From contig NZ_JAMHJQ010000024.1 of assembly GCF_023534745.1 (NCBI RefSeq), positions 1 to 33,922 on the forward strand: DNA of 33,922 nt, read 5' to 3'. This document shows positions 7,177 to 14,897 of the stretch, piece by piece. The translations under genes and the position numbers were made by a program. The first letter of the stretch is position 1. Every line of letters begins with the position of its first letter. The notes beneath the pieces were generated by a model. The model was not told where the DNA came from. It saw only the letters and a list, made by a program, of their open reading frames with translations, and did no database searches. This DNA comes from Streptomyces sp. 35G-GA-8. Its GTDB lineage: Bacteria > Actinomycetota > Actinomycetes > Streptomycetales > Streptomycetaceae.

Positions 7177-7289
7177 TCGGACTGCTCTTCATCCCGGCCT
7201 CTGGCGCCCGTTGGCTGCCCGACCTCATCCGCCGACGCTCCCGTCGTACGGCGGCCGCGCCCGGCGAGGCCGGCCCGGGCGCCCAGTAG
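7173..7289 (+). CDS. possible 38-aa coupled peptide
   Basis: The GTG start overlaps the stop of the preceding gene (GTGA). The predicted product has a short hydrophobic N-terminus and a basic, Arg-rich second half. The coupling favours a real gene, but it is very short and the codon bias is not decisive. Confidence 0.4.
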   Translation: MIGLLFIPASGARWLPDLIRRRSRRTAAAPGEAGPGAQ

Positions 7290-7361
7290 GCCAGGCCGTC
7301 CGATTGCCCGGGGAGCGGTACGGCGGGCATGCTGCGCGTTCGGCGGGAAGAAGGGGAGAGC

Positions 7362-7853
7362 GTGTCCGAAGACGACGACACCACGGCGGCGGAAGCGTCG
7401 CTCAGGAGGGCCGTGGAGCAGCTGTGCGGCGACGGGCCGGGCGACGGCAGCGAGGCCGCCCAGGAGGCCGTCCACGCGCTCTCTGACGGCTCTGGGCAGG
7501 CATGGACGCCCGAGCAGGAGACGCAGATCAGGGCCATGGTGGAGCAGATCCGCAAGCTGCGGGATCTCAACCGGCCGGGCGGGGGCTGGTGGCGTCGGCG
7601 CCGGGAGTGGCGGGCCCGGGAGCGGCTCGTCGACATGATGGAGGCTGGCGGCCCGGAGCTCGTGAACGAGGCGGAACTGCGGCACTGGAAGAGCCACATG
7701 ATGGTGGAGCTGCTGCTGGAGTTCTCCGGCGGCGCGATGAAGCCGGACGACACCACGAAGGTGCTCAGCCGGATGGAGACGCTGCAGGCCGCGACGTACG
7801 AGGACTTGCAGCAGGCCCAGAAGCGGCTGGCCGAACGGAAGGCCGCCGGCTGA
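7362..7853 (+). CDS. hypothetical helical protein
   Basis: A 163-aa charged helical protein rich in Glu, Arg and Ala, with amphipathic and coiled-coil-like stretches (about 55-80 and 135-163). GTG 7362 is preferred over an upstream ATG at 7329 because AAGGGGAG sits just before it. A perfect 16-bp hairpin follows eight bases after the stop. No family recognised. Confidence 0.65.
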   Translation: MSEDDDTTAAEASLRRAVEQLCGDGPGDGSEAAQEAVHALSDGSGQAWTPEQETQIRAMVEQIRKLRDLNRPGGGWWRRRREWRARERLVDMMEAGGPELVNEAELRHWKSHMMVELLLEFSGGAMKPDDTTKVLSRMETLQAATYEDLQQAQKRLAERKAAG

Positions 7854-7860
7854 CCCAGGG

Positions 7861-7906
7861 CACGAGGCCCCGCACCGTGTTTCTGGCGCGGGTGCGGGGC
7901 CTCGTG
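7861..7906. terminator. strong bidirectional terminator
   Basis: CACGAGGCCCCGCACC (7861-7876) pairs perfectly with 7891-7906 around a 14-nt loop. It sits between convergent genes ending at 7853 (+) and 7920 (-), so it ends the tap-tpg-phosphatase transcript on one side. Confidence 0.85.
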
Positions 7907-7919
7907 GGTGGCTGGCGTG

Positions 7920-8654
7920 CTACAGCTCGATGACGAGCACGGTGGCGTTGTCGGCGGCCGCGGGCTGGGCCCGGGCGAGGGCGACAGCGCCCTCGGTCAG
8001 GCTGTGGGGCACTGACTCCAGGGCACCGGCCAGATGATCGGCCAGTAGGCCGCCGGTGTCCTCGTAGGGCTCGTAGGCGCCGTCCGACGCCAGCAGCAGG
8101 CGCCCGGGCCGCGTCAATGGTGCGGCCATCGACTCGATGGCGGGATGCCCCCATCTCTCCTGCGTACGGCGGTCGTCCCAGGCAGAGCCCAGACAGGTGG
8201 TGATCATGTCCCGGGAGCCTCCGTCCACGCGGCGGAGGTTGTGGTCCTCGGTGAGCTCGCTCAGCACACCGTCGAGGAGGAGGTAGGCCCGGGTGTCTCC
8301 GGCCCAGGCAATGGAGAGGAGACCGGCTGGGGAGTGGACGGCGGCGACCGCTGCGGCACTGGGCGGCTCGCTCCGCCGCGCGTCGTCCTGGCGGATGGGC
8401 TCGGCCGCGTATCGGGTGTATTCGGCGCGGAGGCCGGCTTCGGCGTGTCCGTGGAGGGCACAGGCCTGTGCGAGGCGGCGGGCTGCGGTCCGGGTCCAGG
8501 TGCGCACGGTGTCCGAGCTGCCGATCCCGTCAAGCAGAACGAACGCGCGGGTTCCGTCTGGTGCCGTGCGTACGGCGGTCGCGTCGCACTGGTGGGACCG
8601 GTCGCCGATGTGCTGGGCGCTGCCGTAAGTAGTCGAGATGATCGGCTCCTTCAC
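7920..8654 (-). CDS. PP2C-family Ser/Thr protein phosphatase
   Basis: A 244-aa single-domain PP2C. Metal-binding and core motifs are visible in order: QCDA near residue 20, LLDGIGSS (about 38-45), AWAGDTRAYLL, LLLASDGAYEP and a final DNATVLVI. These match the family's D, DG, GD, DG and DN positions, so it is probably active and Mn/Mg dependent. It has no membrane or sensor domain. The chosen GTG 8654 has a weak ribosome site; GAAGGAG lies just inside the frame, so the true start could be slightly later. It follows tpg by 29 bases on the same strand and likely shares its transcript, suggesting a link between phosphorylation and telomere proteins or host signalling. That link is inference. Confidence 0.85.
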   Translation of the reverse strand: MKEPIISTTYGSAQHIGDRSHQCDATAVRTAPDGTRAFVLLDGIGSSDTVRTWTRTAARRLAQACALHGHAEAGLRAEYTRYAAEPIRQDDARRSEPPSAAAVAAVHSPAGLLSIAWAGDTRAYLLLDGVLSELTEDHNLRRVDGGSRDMITTCLGSAWDDRRTQERWGHPAIESMAAPLTRPGRLLLASDGAYEPYEDTGGLLADHLAGALESVPHSLTEGAVALARAQPAAADNATVLVIEL

Positions 8655-8683
8655 AAAGTGGCGTACTGCTTCCCGGTCGCGCC

Positions 8684-9241
8684 CTACAGCTCGATCTCGA
8701 TGCGTTCCACATCGGTGAATTCCACGCCCAGGCCGTGCGCCCTGGTGTTGCTGGCGCGGAAGTACATCTGTGCGAGGCCGTCGGCCGCGATCTGCTGGAG
8801 CTGCTGTTCGGTGGCGCCCTGCTCGCGGGCGGTGAACAGCTGGTCGGCGTAGACGGGCGGCAGGGCCTGGGTGATGTCGCGGATCCGGGCGTCGTCGGTG
8901 GTGCCCGAGGCCGCGGTGAACCCGAACCGCGCACGGGTGGAGACGACCAGGCCGCCGGTGGAGGCCGCCTTCTTCCTCGCCTTCGCCCGTACCTGCGGCT
9001 GCCACCGGCGCTTGACCTCACGCTCTATGCGCCCGCGCAGGTCCTGCCGGGGCCGCTTCAGCTTGCCCGCGACGTACCGCTCCACCGTGCGCTGGGAGAT
9101 CCCGAGCGCCTGCGCCGCCGCCTTGGTGCCCTTGAGCTGATTGACCAGGTACTTCATCTGCGCCTGAGCGGACTGCGGGATGCGACGGGTGAACGCCCCC
9201 TCCAGCGCGCGGTCCAGGCTGTCCCCGAGCGAGTCCACCAC
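8684..9241 (-). CDS. tpg: telomere terminal protein Tpg
   Basis: A 185-aa protein, the usual length for Tpg, which is covalently attached to the 5' ends of linear Streptomyces DNA and primes synthesis across the terminal gap. It contains FTRRIPQSAQAQMKYL (17-32), a helix-turn-helix with LGISQRTVERYVAGK (46-60), WQPQVRAKARKKAA (80-93) and FGFTAASGTTDDARI (106-120). Thr 114 falls at the position I recall as the DNA-linking residue in S. coelicolor Tpg. The C-terminal domain ends in VEFTDVERIEIEL. It starts three bases after the tap stop with GGGGAG inside the end of tap, the classic tap-tpg operon order. Two GTG codons at the start make the first residue uncertain by one. Confidence 0.95.
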   Translation of the reverse strand: MVDSLGDSLDRALEGAFTRRIPQSAQAQMKYLVNQLKGTKAAAQALGISQRTVERYVAGKLKRPRQDLRGRIEREVKRRWQPQVRAKARKKAASTGGLVVSTRARFGFTAASGTTDDARIRDITQALPPVYADQLFTAREQGATEQQLQQIAADGLAQMYFRASNTRAHGLGVEFTDVERIEIEL

Positions 9242-9244
9242 GGC

Positions 9245-11434
9245 CTACTCCCCTTCTCCGGCGGTCGGATCGGCGGTCTTGATCAGGTTGGAGATGTTGA
9301 AGACCTCGCCGCGCTCCTCGAACTGGGATTCCGCCCACAGGACGGTCTGGGTGCCCTGCCACTTGACCATGCCGGGCGAGACCCCGAGCCGGAAGCCGCC
9401 GGGTACCGGCTTGCCCTCGGGCGTGGTCGGCAGGACGTCCAGCGGGGACGGCCCGGACGAGGGGTAGACGATCGCGTCGGTGCCGATCGCGACCGGGTAC
9501 AGGTCCGCGGCGGCAGCCGTCTTCATGAGCTTGCGGTGCAGGCCGGTGCGCTGGTTGGCAAGCACGGCGGCCCGGATATCGGGGCGCCACGTCCACCGGT
9601 CCAGCGCCGGGTAGGGCTCGTAGTACGGGACCTGTCCCCGGCTGCGCTGGCGCAGCTTCCCGATCGCGCCCTTCGCCGTCGCCTTGATCGCGGTCTCCAG
9701 CAGCGCCATCGTCGGATCGGTCTGCTTGCGCCGCGCCATCGCCTCGAGGAACTCCTCGCCCTGGAGGTCGGTGGTGACGCCCATGTCGGCCATCGTCGCC
9801 ACGTACGCGTCGCGCAGCCGCTTGTACCAGGAGTCCAGGTAGCGGCCGGTCTGCGTGCGGACGTACGCCTCGATCGGGGCGACGTCGTAGCCGAGCTCCA
9901 CGGCGTACTGGAGGGTGGGCGTGGCGTACCAGGCCGGGCCGGTGGGGGTGTCGCCCTTCGGCGTGAACGGGCTCGGGAGCCGGGACCCGTCGACCGTACG
10001 GCCGTTGACCCGGACGCGGGACAGATCCACATGACTGAGGTCGACCAGCCACGAGCCGGGCAGCGCCGAGTCGAAGGCCGGGTTGTCCTCCAGGTGCGTC
10101 GGCCCGTTCAACCCGACCGTGAGACCGTTCGCGGCCGCGGCGAACGACATGTTGAGGTCGACGACCACCAGGTACGGGTTGGCGCACTCCTCATCGGTCA
10201 GCGGCCGGCACCAGTCGTAGGGCTCCTCCATCAGCATCTCTGCCGGGGTGCGCAGGTGATGCCGGGCGAACTGGCCCTTGAGGATCGGATGTTCGTCGGG
10301 GACCTCGCACGGCACCACCGGGTAGAGCTGGGTGAGCGCGTCCTCGTTGTACGCCCGCTCGAACTCGCCGGTCGCCGGGTTCTTCTCCGCGCGGGTCGGC
10401 GGGCGCAGCGCGGTCATCAGCTCCAGGCCGGTCGTCGCGGTGGAGCCGCGCGGCGTCATCACCCGGGCCGCGTACAGACCGAGGTACTGGACCAGATCGG
10501 CCGGGTGCATCGTCAGCAGCAGCTCCGGGTCGTCCTTCCGTCCCCACTCGCGGACGTCCAGGGCGTGCCAGGGCAGGATGCACAGCTGGACGCAGCGCCG
10601 CCGGGAGCCTTCGGGGTCGCGGTAGAGCCTGGCCCACGGGCCGAAGCCCCGCTGGGTCATCTGCAGGCCCGCGCGCTCGATCTGCTTGACCACCTTGTGG
10701 CCGGCCGGGATGCGGCCCGCGTGCCGCTCCTCCTCCGACAGGGCGACCGGAAGGCCGAAGCGCTCCAGCGCGGACGCGGTGAGGACGAGGATCGGGTCGG
10801 CGTCGCGGCCGTTGCGGTGCAGACGGGCCTGCCCGAGCCGGGCTTCGGTCAGCGTCCAGTCGACCAGCGCCGGGATCGTCTTGGCGGGCACGTCCAGGAC
10901 CAGGCCGCCGACGCAGTACGCCGACACCTGCCCGTTGGCGTCGGCGTCGACGACAGCGAGCGGACCGTTCTCGAAGCGCGGGTCGACGGCGGCCGCCGTC
11001 GCCGTGCTCTTCGCCGCCTTCTTCGCACCCGGGCGCCGCGACGTCGCCGACGGCCTGGCGGTGTTGCTCGCCGCCTGGCGGGACGGCGGGACAGCGGCGG
11101 GGACCGGCTCCGGGACCGGGCCGGTGAACGACTTCGGGACCACCGGGGCCGGGGCAGCGGCGGGCACGTCGGCGACCGGGGTGGGGAAGCGGGCGGCGAG
11201 GCCCTCGAGGAGTCGGGCGTACGCGGCGCGCTTCGGCGGCCGCGGCTCGCTCTTCCCGATCTCCCAGTTCCCCACGGCCTCCCGGCGGGCGTTCAGCGCC
11301 GTGGCGATCTGCGCCTGACTCAGGCCCGCCGCCTCCCGCAGGCGCTTGCGCTCCGCAGGGTCCGGCAGTTCGTCCTGCGCGACTTGCTTCAGCAGTGCAT
11401 CGACGGCGCTGAACAGCTCGTTCTCAGTGGACAC
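9245..11434 (-). CDS. tap: telomere-associated protein Tap
   Basis: A 729-aa protein, near the usual Tap length. Tap binds the 3' overhang at telomeres and recruits Tpg. Residues 27-80 form an XRE-type helix-turn-helix (LREAAGLSQAQIATALNARR). Residues 85-165 are a Pro/Ala linker. The remaining 560 residues form the large Tap-specific domain with many Trp and Tyr. GTG 11434 is chosen because GGAGG precedes it at eight bases; an upstream in-frame ATG at 11485 lacks one. tpg follows immediately on the same strand. The family assignment rests on the HTH-linker-large-domain layout and on adjacency to an unmistakable Tpg. Confidence 0.93.
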   Translation of the reverse strand: MSTENELFSAVDALLKQVAQDELPDPAERKRLREAAGLSQAQIATALNARREAVGNWEIGKSEPRPPKRAAYARLLEGLAARFPTPVADVPAAAPAPVVPKSFTGPVPEPVPAAVPPSRQAASNTARPSATSRRPGAKKAAKSTATAAAVDPRFENGPLAVVDADANGQVSAYCVGGLVLDVPAKTIPALVDWTLTEARLGQARLHRNGRDADPILVLTASALERFGLPVALSEEERHAGRIPAGHKVVKQIERAGLQMTQRGFGPWARLYRDPEGSRRRCVQLCILPWHALDVREWGRKDDPELLLTMHPADLVQYLGLYAARVMTPRGSTATTGLELMTALRPPTRAEKNPATGEFERAYNEDALTQLYPVVPCEVPDEHPILKGQFARHHLRTPAEMLMEEPYDWCRPLTDEECANPYLVVVDLNMSFAAAANGLTVGLNGPTHLEDNPAFDSALPGSWLVDLSHVDLSRVRVNGRTVDGSRLPSPFTPKGDTPTGPAWYATPTLQYAVELGYDVAPIEAYVRTQTGRYLDSWYKRLRDAYVATMADMGVTTDLQGEEFLEAMARRKQTDPTMALLETAIKATAKGAIGKLRQRSRGQVPYYEPYPALDRWTWRPDIRAAVLANQRTGLHRKLMKTAAAADLYPVAIGTDAIVYPSSGPSPLDVLPTTPEGKPVPGGFRLGVSPGMVKWQGTQTVLWAESQFEERGEVFNISNLIKTADPTAGEGE

Positions 11435-11756
11435 AGAGGTCACCTCCAATAGACAGCGTACCCGATCGCGCGTCGATTCGCACATTCAATCGCGCATGAA
11501 TCGCACAAGACGGGAGGGCGACACGGAGACGGGCAAGCAGCGCAACGCCCGTGTTCATGCAGGTCAGGGGTGAAACGCGGGCGGCATTGCAGGGGTCTGT
11601 TGCACGGCGTGTTGCACACCCGCCGCCACGGAGCGCCGGGCGAGGACCCGGGCGCGTTCGACGCCCAGCGCAGCAGCCCCGGCGCCCCGCAGCCGGCCAC
11701 CGCCCGAATCCGGCTGTTCCCCCGCCGCACGCACCGAAGTTCCGGACGGTGTCGGG
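11435..11756. other. gene-free region upstream of tap
   Basis: No gene supported. It should hold the tap promoter: about 11465-11505 contains alternating CGATTC/GAATCG and CGATTG/CAATCG elements, a possible operator. TGTTGCAC occurs twice (11598 and 11610 region). The rest is GC-rich with nothing recognised. Confidence 0.5.
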
Positions 11757-12644
11757 TCAGCCGTCGCTCTCCTCTGTGCGGGGAAGGCGGATGGTGCCCT
11801 GGGCGGTGATGACGGCAGGTCCGGTCAGGGCCATGGCGCCGTCGGCACTGACGGATACGTGCAGGATTCCGCCGGGGAGGTCGACGCGGTAGTCGGCGGC
11901 CCCAGTCCGGCCGGTGTGGAGCCGGTGAGCGGCGACGGCGGCGCAGGCACCGGTGCCGCAGGCGCGGGTCTCGCCCACGCCCCGCTCGTGGACACGCAGC
12001 GCGAGGTGGTCCGGGCCGAGAGCGGTGACGAACTCGGTGGTGACGCCGTAGGGGTAGGCGCTGGCCGGTTCGACGGCGGGCGGGGTGGTCAGGTCCCCGG
12101 CGTCGGCGAGGTCGTCGATGAGTACCACGGCGTGAGGGTTGCCGACGTCGACATGCGTGGCGGGCCAGCTCTGGTTGGCGGCGGTGACGGTGATGCGGTC
12201 GGGGCCGGGGAAGGCGGGGGTGCCCATGGCCACGGTGACCGGGCCCTGGAGGTCGTCGCTGCGGTCGGGGACCCGGACGTGGCGGGCGCCGGCGCGGGTG
12301 GCGATGGCGAAGTCGCCCGGGGTGCCCCGGCCGGTGTCGACGAGGTAGCGCGCGAAGAGGCGGATGCCGTTGCCGCACATCGCGCCGGGGCTTCCGTCGG
12401 CGTTGCGGTAGTCCATGAACCACTCGGCAATGTGGGCCATGGCGGCGGCTTCGGGATCGGCGGCGCAGCGGACGGCGCGCAGGATGCCGTCGGCTCCGGC
12501 GCCGGTGTGGGGGTCGGCGAGGCGGCGGATGGTCCCTGCGGTGAGGCGGAAGCGGCCGTGGGGGTCGGGCAGGATGAGGAAGGAGTTCTCGCAGCCGTGC
12601 CCCTTGGCGAAGGGCATGGTGGTGATCCGGGAACCGGTGATCAT
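11757..12644 (-). CDS. dapF: diaminopimelate epimerase
   Basis: A 295-aa protein that interconverts LL- and meso-diaminopimelate in lysine and peptidoglycan synthesis. The two catalytic cysteines are seen at C90 in AMCGNGIRLFARY and C229 in GETRACGTGACAA. Substrate-binding blocks HTGAGADG (46-53), DYRNADGSPG (78-87) and VGNPHAVV (167-174) are also present. It is cofactor-independent and cytosolic. The N-terminal block reads KGHGCEN where many homologues have HG-NDF, so it is somewhat divergent. ATG 12644 overlaps the upstream stop (ATGA). The host chromosome should have its own dapF, so this is probably an extra copy, possibly for cell-wall or secondary-metabolite use. Confidence 0.93.
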   Translation of the reverse strand: MITGSRITTMPFAKGHGCENSFLILPDPHGRFRLTAGTIRRLADPHTGAGADGILRAVRCAADPEAAAMAHIAEWFMDYRNADGSPGAMCGNGIRLFARYLVDTGRGTPGDFAIATRAGARHVRVPDRSDDLQGPVTVAMGTPAFPGPDRITVTAANQSWPATHVDVGNPHAVVLIDDLADAGDLTTPPAVEPASAYPYGVTTEFVTALGPDHLALRVHERGVGETRACGTGACAAVAAHRLHTGRTGAADYRVDLPGGILHVSVSADGAMALTGPAVITAQGTIRLPRTEESDG

Positions 12645-12922
12645 GGGCGGGGGCCTTGTCGTCGTAATTCGATGCGGAGCCAGGCGATCTGTCCGTCGGG
12701 GGTTTTGCTGACGCCGTATTCGGTGCCGAGTTCGAGGACGGCCAGGAGGCGGACCCAGTGGCTCAGTGCGGCGTCGGTGACGTCGGTCTCGATGTGGATC
12801 GCGCCCGGTTCGACGGTGACGCGGGGCGGGGTGCCGGTCAGCTCGGTGAGCTGCTGGGCGACTGTCGCGGCCGCGGTACGGATGGCGGCTCCCTGGTGGC
12901 GGTCGTAGCCCACGGCACCCAC
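12641..12922 (-). CDS. hypothetical protein coupled to dapF
   Basis: A 93-aa soluble alpha/beta protein. The GTG start at 12922 overlaps an ATG one register over. It overlaps dapF by four bases (ATGA), so the two genes are co-translated. It diverges from the GntR regulator, and the inverted repeat at 12953-12983 lies 30 bases upstream, making it a likely target of that regulator. No family recognised. Confidence 0.65.
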   Translation of the reverse strand: MGAVGYDRHQGAAIRTAAATVAQQLTELTGTPPRVTVEPGAIHIETDVTDAALSHWVRLLAVLELGTEYGVSKTPDGQIAWLRIELRRQGPRP

Positions 12923-12952
12923 ATTCGAATTATTGATTACTGCGCGCTCTTA

Positions 12953-12983
12953 TTGGTCCCCCATTTTTTTATTGGTGGACTAA
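12953..12983. promoter_or_regulatory. candidate GntR operator
   Basis: TTGGTCCCCCA (12953-12963) and TGGTGGACTAA (12973-12983) form an imperfect inverted repeat with nine of eleven positions matching, around an AT-rich nine-base spacer. It lies between the divergent dapF pair and the GntR gene, in an AT-rich promoter zone. The right arm occurs again, identically, before the desaturase-like gene. Confidence 0.6.
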
Positions 12984-13026
12984 ATTGTCAATCCGTTTCA
13001 ACCAAGCCGTGGGCAAAGGGAGATGC

Positions 13027-13797
13027 ATGGCTGACCGTCAGGAGGCGGGGTACCTGCGTGTCGCCCAGGCCATCCGGGACCGCATCGCTGACGGCACCTG
13101 GCCGCCCGGTCACAAACTCCCCAACAAGCCAACCCTCGCTACCGAGTTCGGGGTCGGGGAGAACACAGTCCGCCAGGCCCTGGAGATTGTCCTTGCCGAG
13201 GGTCTGCTGGAGAGCTTCCGCGGCCGCGGCCGCGGCACGTACGTCCGCGCCCCGCGCGAGCGCCACATCCTGCCGCGCACCCTGACCCTCACCGTCGCGC
13301 CCGGCCGTCTCGGGCTCGCCCCGGCCGGCTCCCCCACGAGCGTGGAGGCGGAGAGCACGGCCAAGGTCCCGGCGCCGGCGCGGATCGCCGCTCGCCTGGG
13401 CATCGCGGCGGGCGACCTCTGTGTGCGCACCGACTACGAGGTGCTCGCCGACCTGAGGTGTGTGCTGACGGCGACCAGCTGGGAGCCCTATGCCCTGACC
13501 GCCAGGACGCCGGTGGTCCTGCCCGAGGGCGGGCCTCTGGCCGGCCGCGGTGTGGCCGAGCGGATGGCCCAGATCGGCATCACCGTCGCGCGCGCAACGG
13601 AAGTGCCCCGCCCCGTCCAGCTCGACCGCGAGACGGCGCAGCTGCTCGGTACGTCGCCCGGCGCGCAGGCGGTGCTGATCGAGCGCACGCACTACGACAC
13701 CGGCGGCCGGCCCGTGGAGACCGCGGACATCCTGGTGCCGGCCGAGCGGTGGGACATCACGTACGACATCCCCCTCGGACCAGTGCCCCGCACCTGA
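13027..13797 (+). CDS. GntR-family regulator, HutC/UTRA type
   Basis: A 256-aa transcription factor. Residues 5-75 are the GntR winged helix with FGVGENTVRQALEIVLAEGLL and a wing ending RGRGTYV. Residues about 95-250 form a UTRA ligand-binding domain with the usual DYEVLAD and ERTHYDTGGRPVETADI strands. It probably binds the dyad in its own promoter and responds to a small molecule. ATG 13027 follows AAAGGGAG; an in-frame upstream start at 12985 lies in the operator and is unlikely. Neighbours include dapF and a desaturase-like gene that carries a copy of the operator arm. Confidence 0.9.
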   Translation: MADRQEAGYLRVAQAIRDRIADGTWPPGHKLPNKPTLATEFGVGENTVRQALEIVLAEGLLESFRGRGRGTYVRAPRERHILPRTLTLTVAPGRLGLAPAGSPTSVEAESTAKVPAPARIAARLGIAAGDLCVRTDYEVLADLRCVLTATSWEPYALTARTPVVLPEGGPLAGRGVAERMAQIGITVARATEVPRPVQLDRETAQLLGTSPGAQAVLIERTHYDTGGRPVETADILVPAERWDITYDIPLGPVPRT

Positions 13798-13896
13798 CAC
13801 CGGGTTCGCCGGGGCGCCCGCGCCCACCGGGCGGGGGTTGGCTTTGGCCATCGACAGACATCGCGGCCCCGGGCCGTCAACAGGGAGGGGAAGGTC

Positions 13897-14802
13897 ATGG
13901 CCGCACCGCGCCGCGACTCCACAGGCCGGGCCGTCGACGTCTTAGTGTCACCCGTGCTCACGAATCTGATCGGGCTCATCGGGATCGTCACCCCGGTCAT
14001 CGCGTGGCTCGCCGCGCGCGGCACCACGAAGAACGCGCTTCTGGTCGCCGAGACGGTGATCGTGATGATGCTGGTGGGCTCACACATCTGGCTGCGCAAG
14101 CGCTTCATCCAGCTCCGGCGTGCCAATAACCTGCGGGACATGGATGACGCGCACTACTACGACCTGGTCCGCGCAAAGCTGGAGCACGAACTCGTCTCGG
14201 ACTACGGTGCCGTTGCCGACGGCCACCTCCAGGTCTATGCCAGCGAGGTGCCGCGCCTGTCGGTCATGCTGGTCCAGACCCTCCTGGAGTCCCAGTCGCA
14301 GCCGCAGCGGATCCTCGCCAGCGACCTGACCACCGACCCCGGCCTCCTGACCCGCCGCCGCGAGTACCTCGCCGCCAACCGGCAGCTGCTCCAGGCCGGA
14401 GGCACCGTCAACCGGCTCTACATCGCCTACGAACGCGACCTCGTCCGCGAGGACTATGCCCGCAGCCTGCTGCAACTCATCGATTTCCAGCGCGAGATGG
14501 GCGTCACCTGCGGGCTGGCCGTCCGGGACAGGCTGCGCGCCGACCAGGCCGTGGACGTCATCATCATCTCCGCGGCCGCCGCCCTCGTCGAAGACGAACA
14601 GGGCGACGCCGACTACACCAAGGGCCGCAGCACCGTGCATTTCAAGGGCGTCGACCGCTGGATCACGCGCTTTGAGTCCGCCTGGGGCAACGGCGCCGAC
14701 TCCGCCACCGCGGCGCTGCGCACCTACGAGAACGCCGCCCGCCGGCTGCTCGACTCCGCCTGGGACGAAGCCCGCATCCGGCAGGCCGTCGACACCCTGT
14801 AG
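13897..14802 (+). CDS. membrane protein with cytoplasmic domain, TTA at codon 16
   Basis: A 301-aa protein with two adjacent membrane helices (about residues 17-41 and 47-65), followed by an Arg-rich border and a 230-residue cytoplasmic domain. That domain has regular alternation of strands and helices and a segment STVHFKGVDRWITRF near residue 245. The fold may resemble phospholipase-D-like sensor domains, but no HKD motif is visible, so catalysis is not claimed. GGGAGGGGAAGG precedes ATG 13897. Codon 16 is TTA (13942-13944), so bldA-dependent expression is possible. It lies 99 bases after the GntR gene on the same strand and ends at a strong terminator. Confidence 0.7.
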   Translation: MAAPRRDSTGRAVDVLVSPVLTNLIGLIGIVTPVIAWLAARGTTKNALLVAETVIVMMLVGSHIWLRKRFIQLRRANNLRDMDDAHYYDLVRAKLEHELVSDYGAVADGHLQVYASEVPRLSVMLVQTLLESQSQPQRILASDLTTDPGLLTRRREYLAANRQLLQAGGTVNRLYIAYERDLVREDYARSLLQLIDFQREMGVTCGLAVRDRLRADQAVDVIIISAAAALVEDEQGDADYTKGRSTVHFKGVDRWITRFESAWGNGADSATAALRTYENAARRLLDSAWDEARIRQAVDTL

Positions 14803-14827
14803 AAGCGCAGCTGTCCTCCCTCATACC

Positions 14828-14852
14828 AAGGCCCGGCCCTGTGCCGGGCCTT
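14828..14852 (+). terminator. hairpin terminator after the membrane protein gene
   Basis: AAGGCCCGGC (14828-14837) pairs perfectly with GCCGGGCCTT (14843-14852) around a five-base loop. A run of seven A follows at 14858, so on the opposite strand it is not a canonical T-run. Confidence 0.8.
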
Positions 14853-14864
14853 CGCGCAAAAAAA

Positions 14865-14875
14865 TGGTGGACTAA
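14865..14875. promoter_or_regulatory. copy of the GntR operator arm
   Basis: TGGTGGACTAA is identical to the right arm of the dyad at 12973-12983 and is again preceded by an A/T homopolymer. It lies just upstream of the desaturase-like gene. No left arm is visible here, so binding may be weaker. Confidence 0.5.
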
Positions 14876-14897
14876 TAAGTACGCTCTGTGGTGATCG

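Noticed and set aside
8735-11452. 905-aa plus-strand frame across tap and tpg
   Set aside because: Antisense shadow of tap and tpg, which are recognisable proteins with proper starts.
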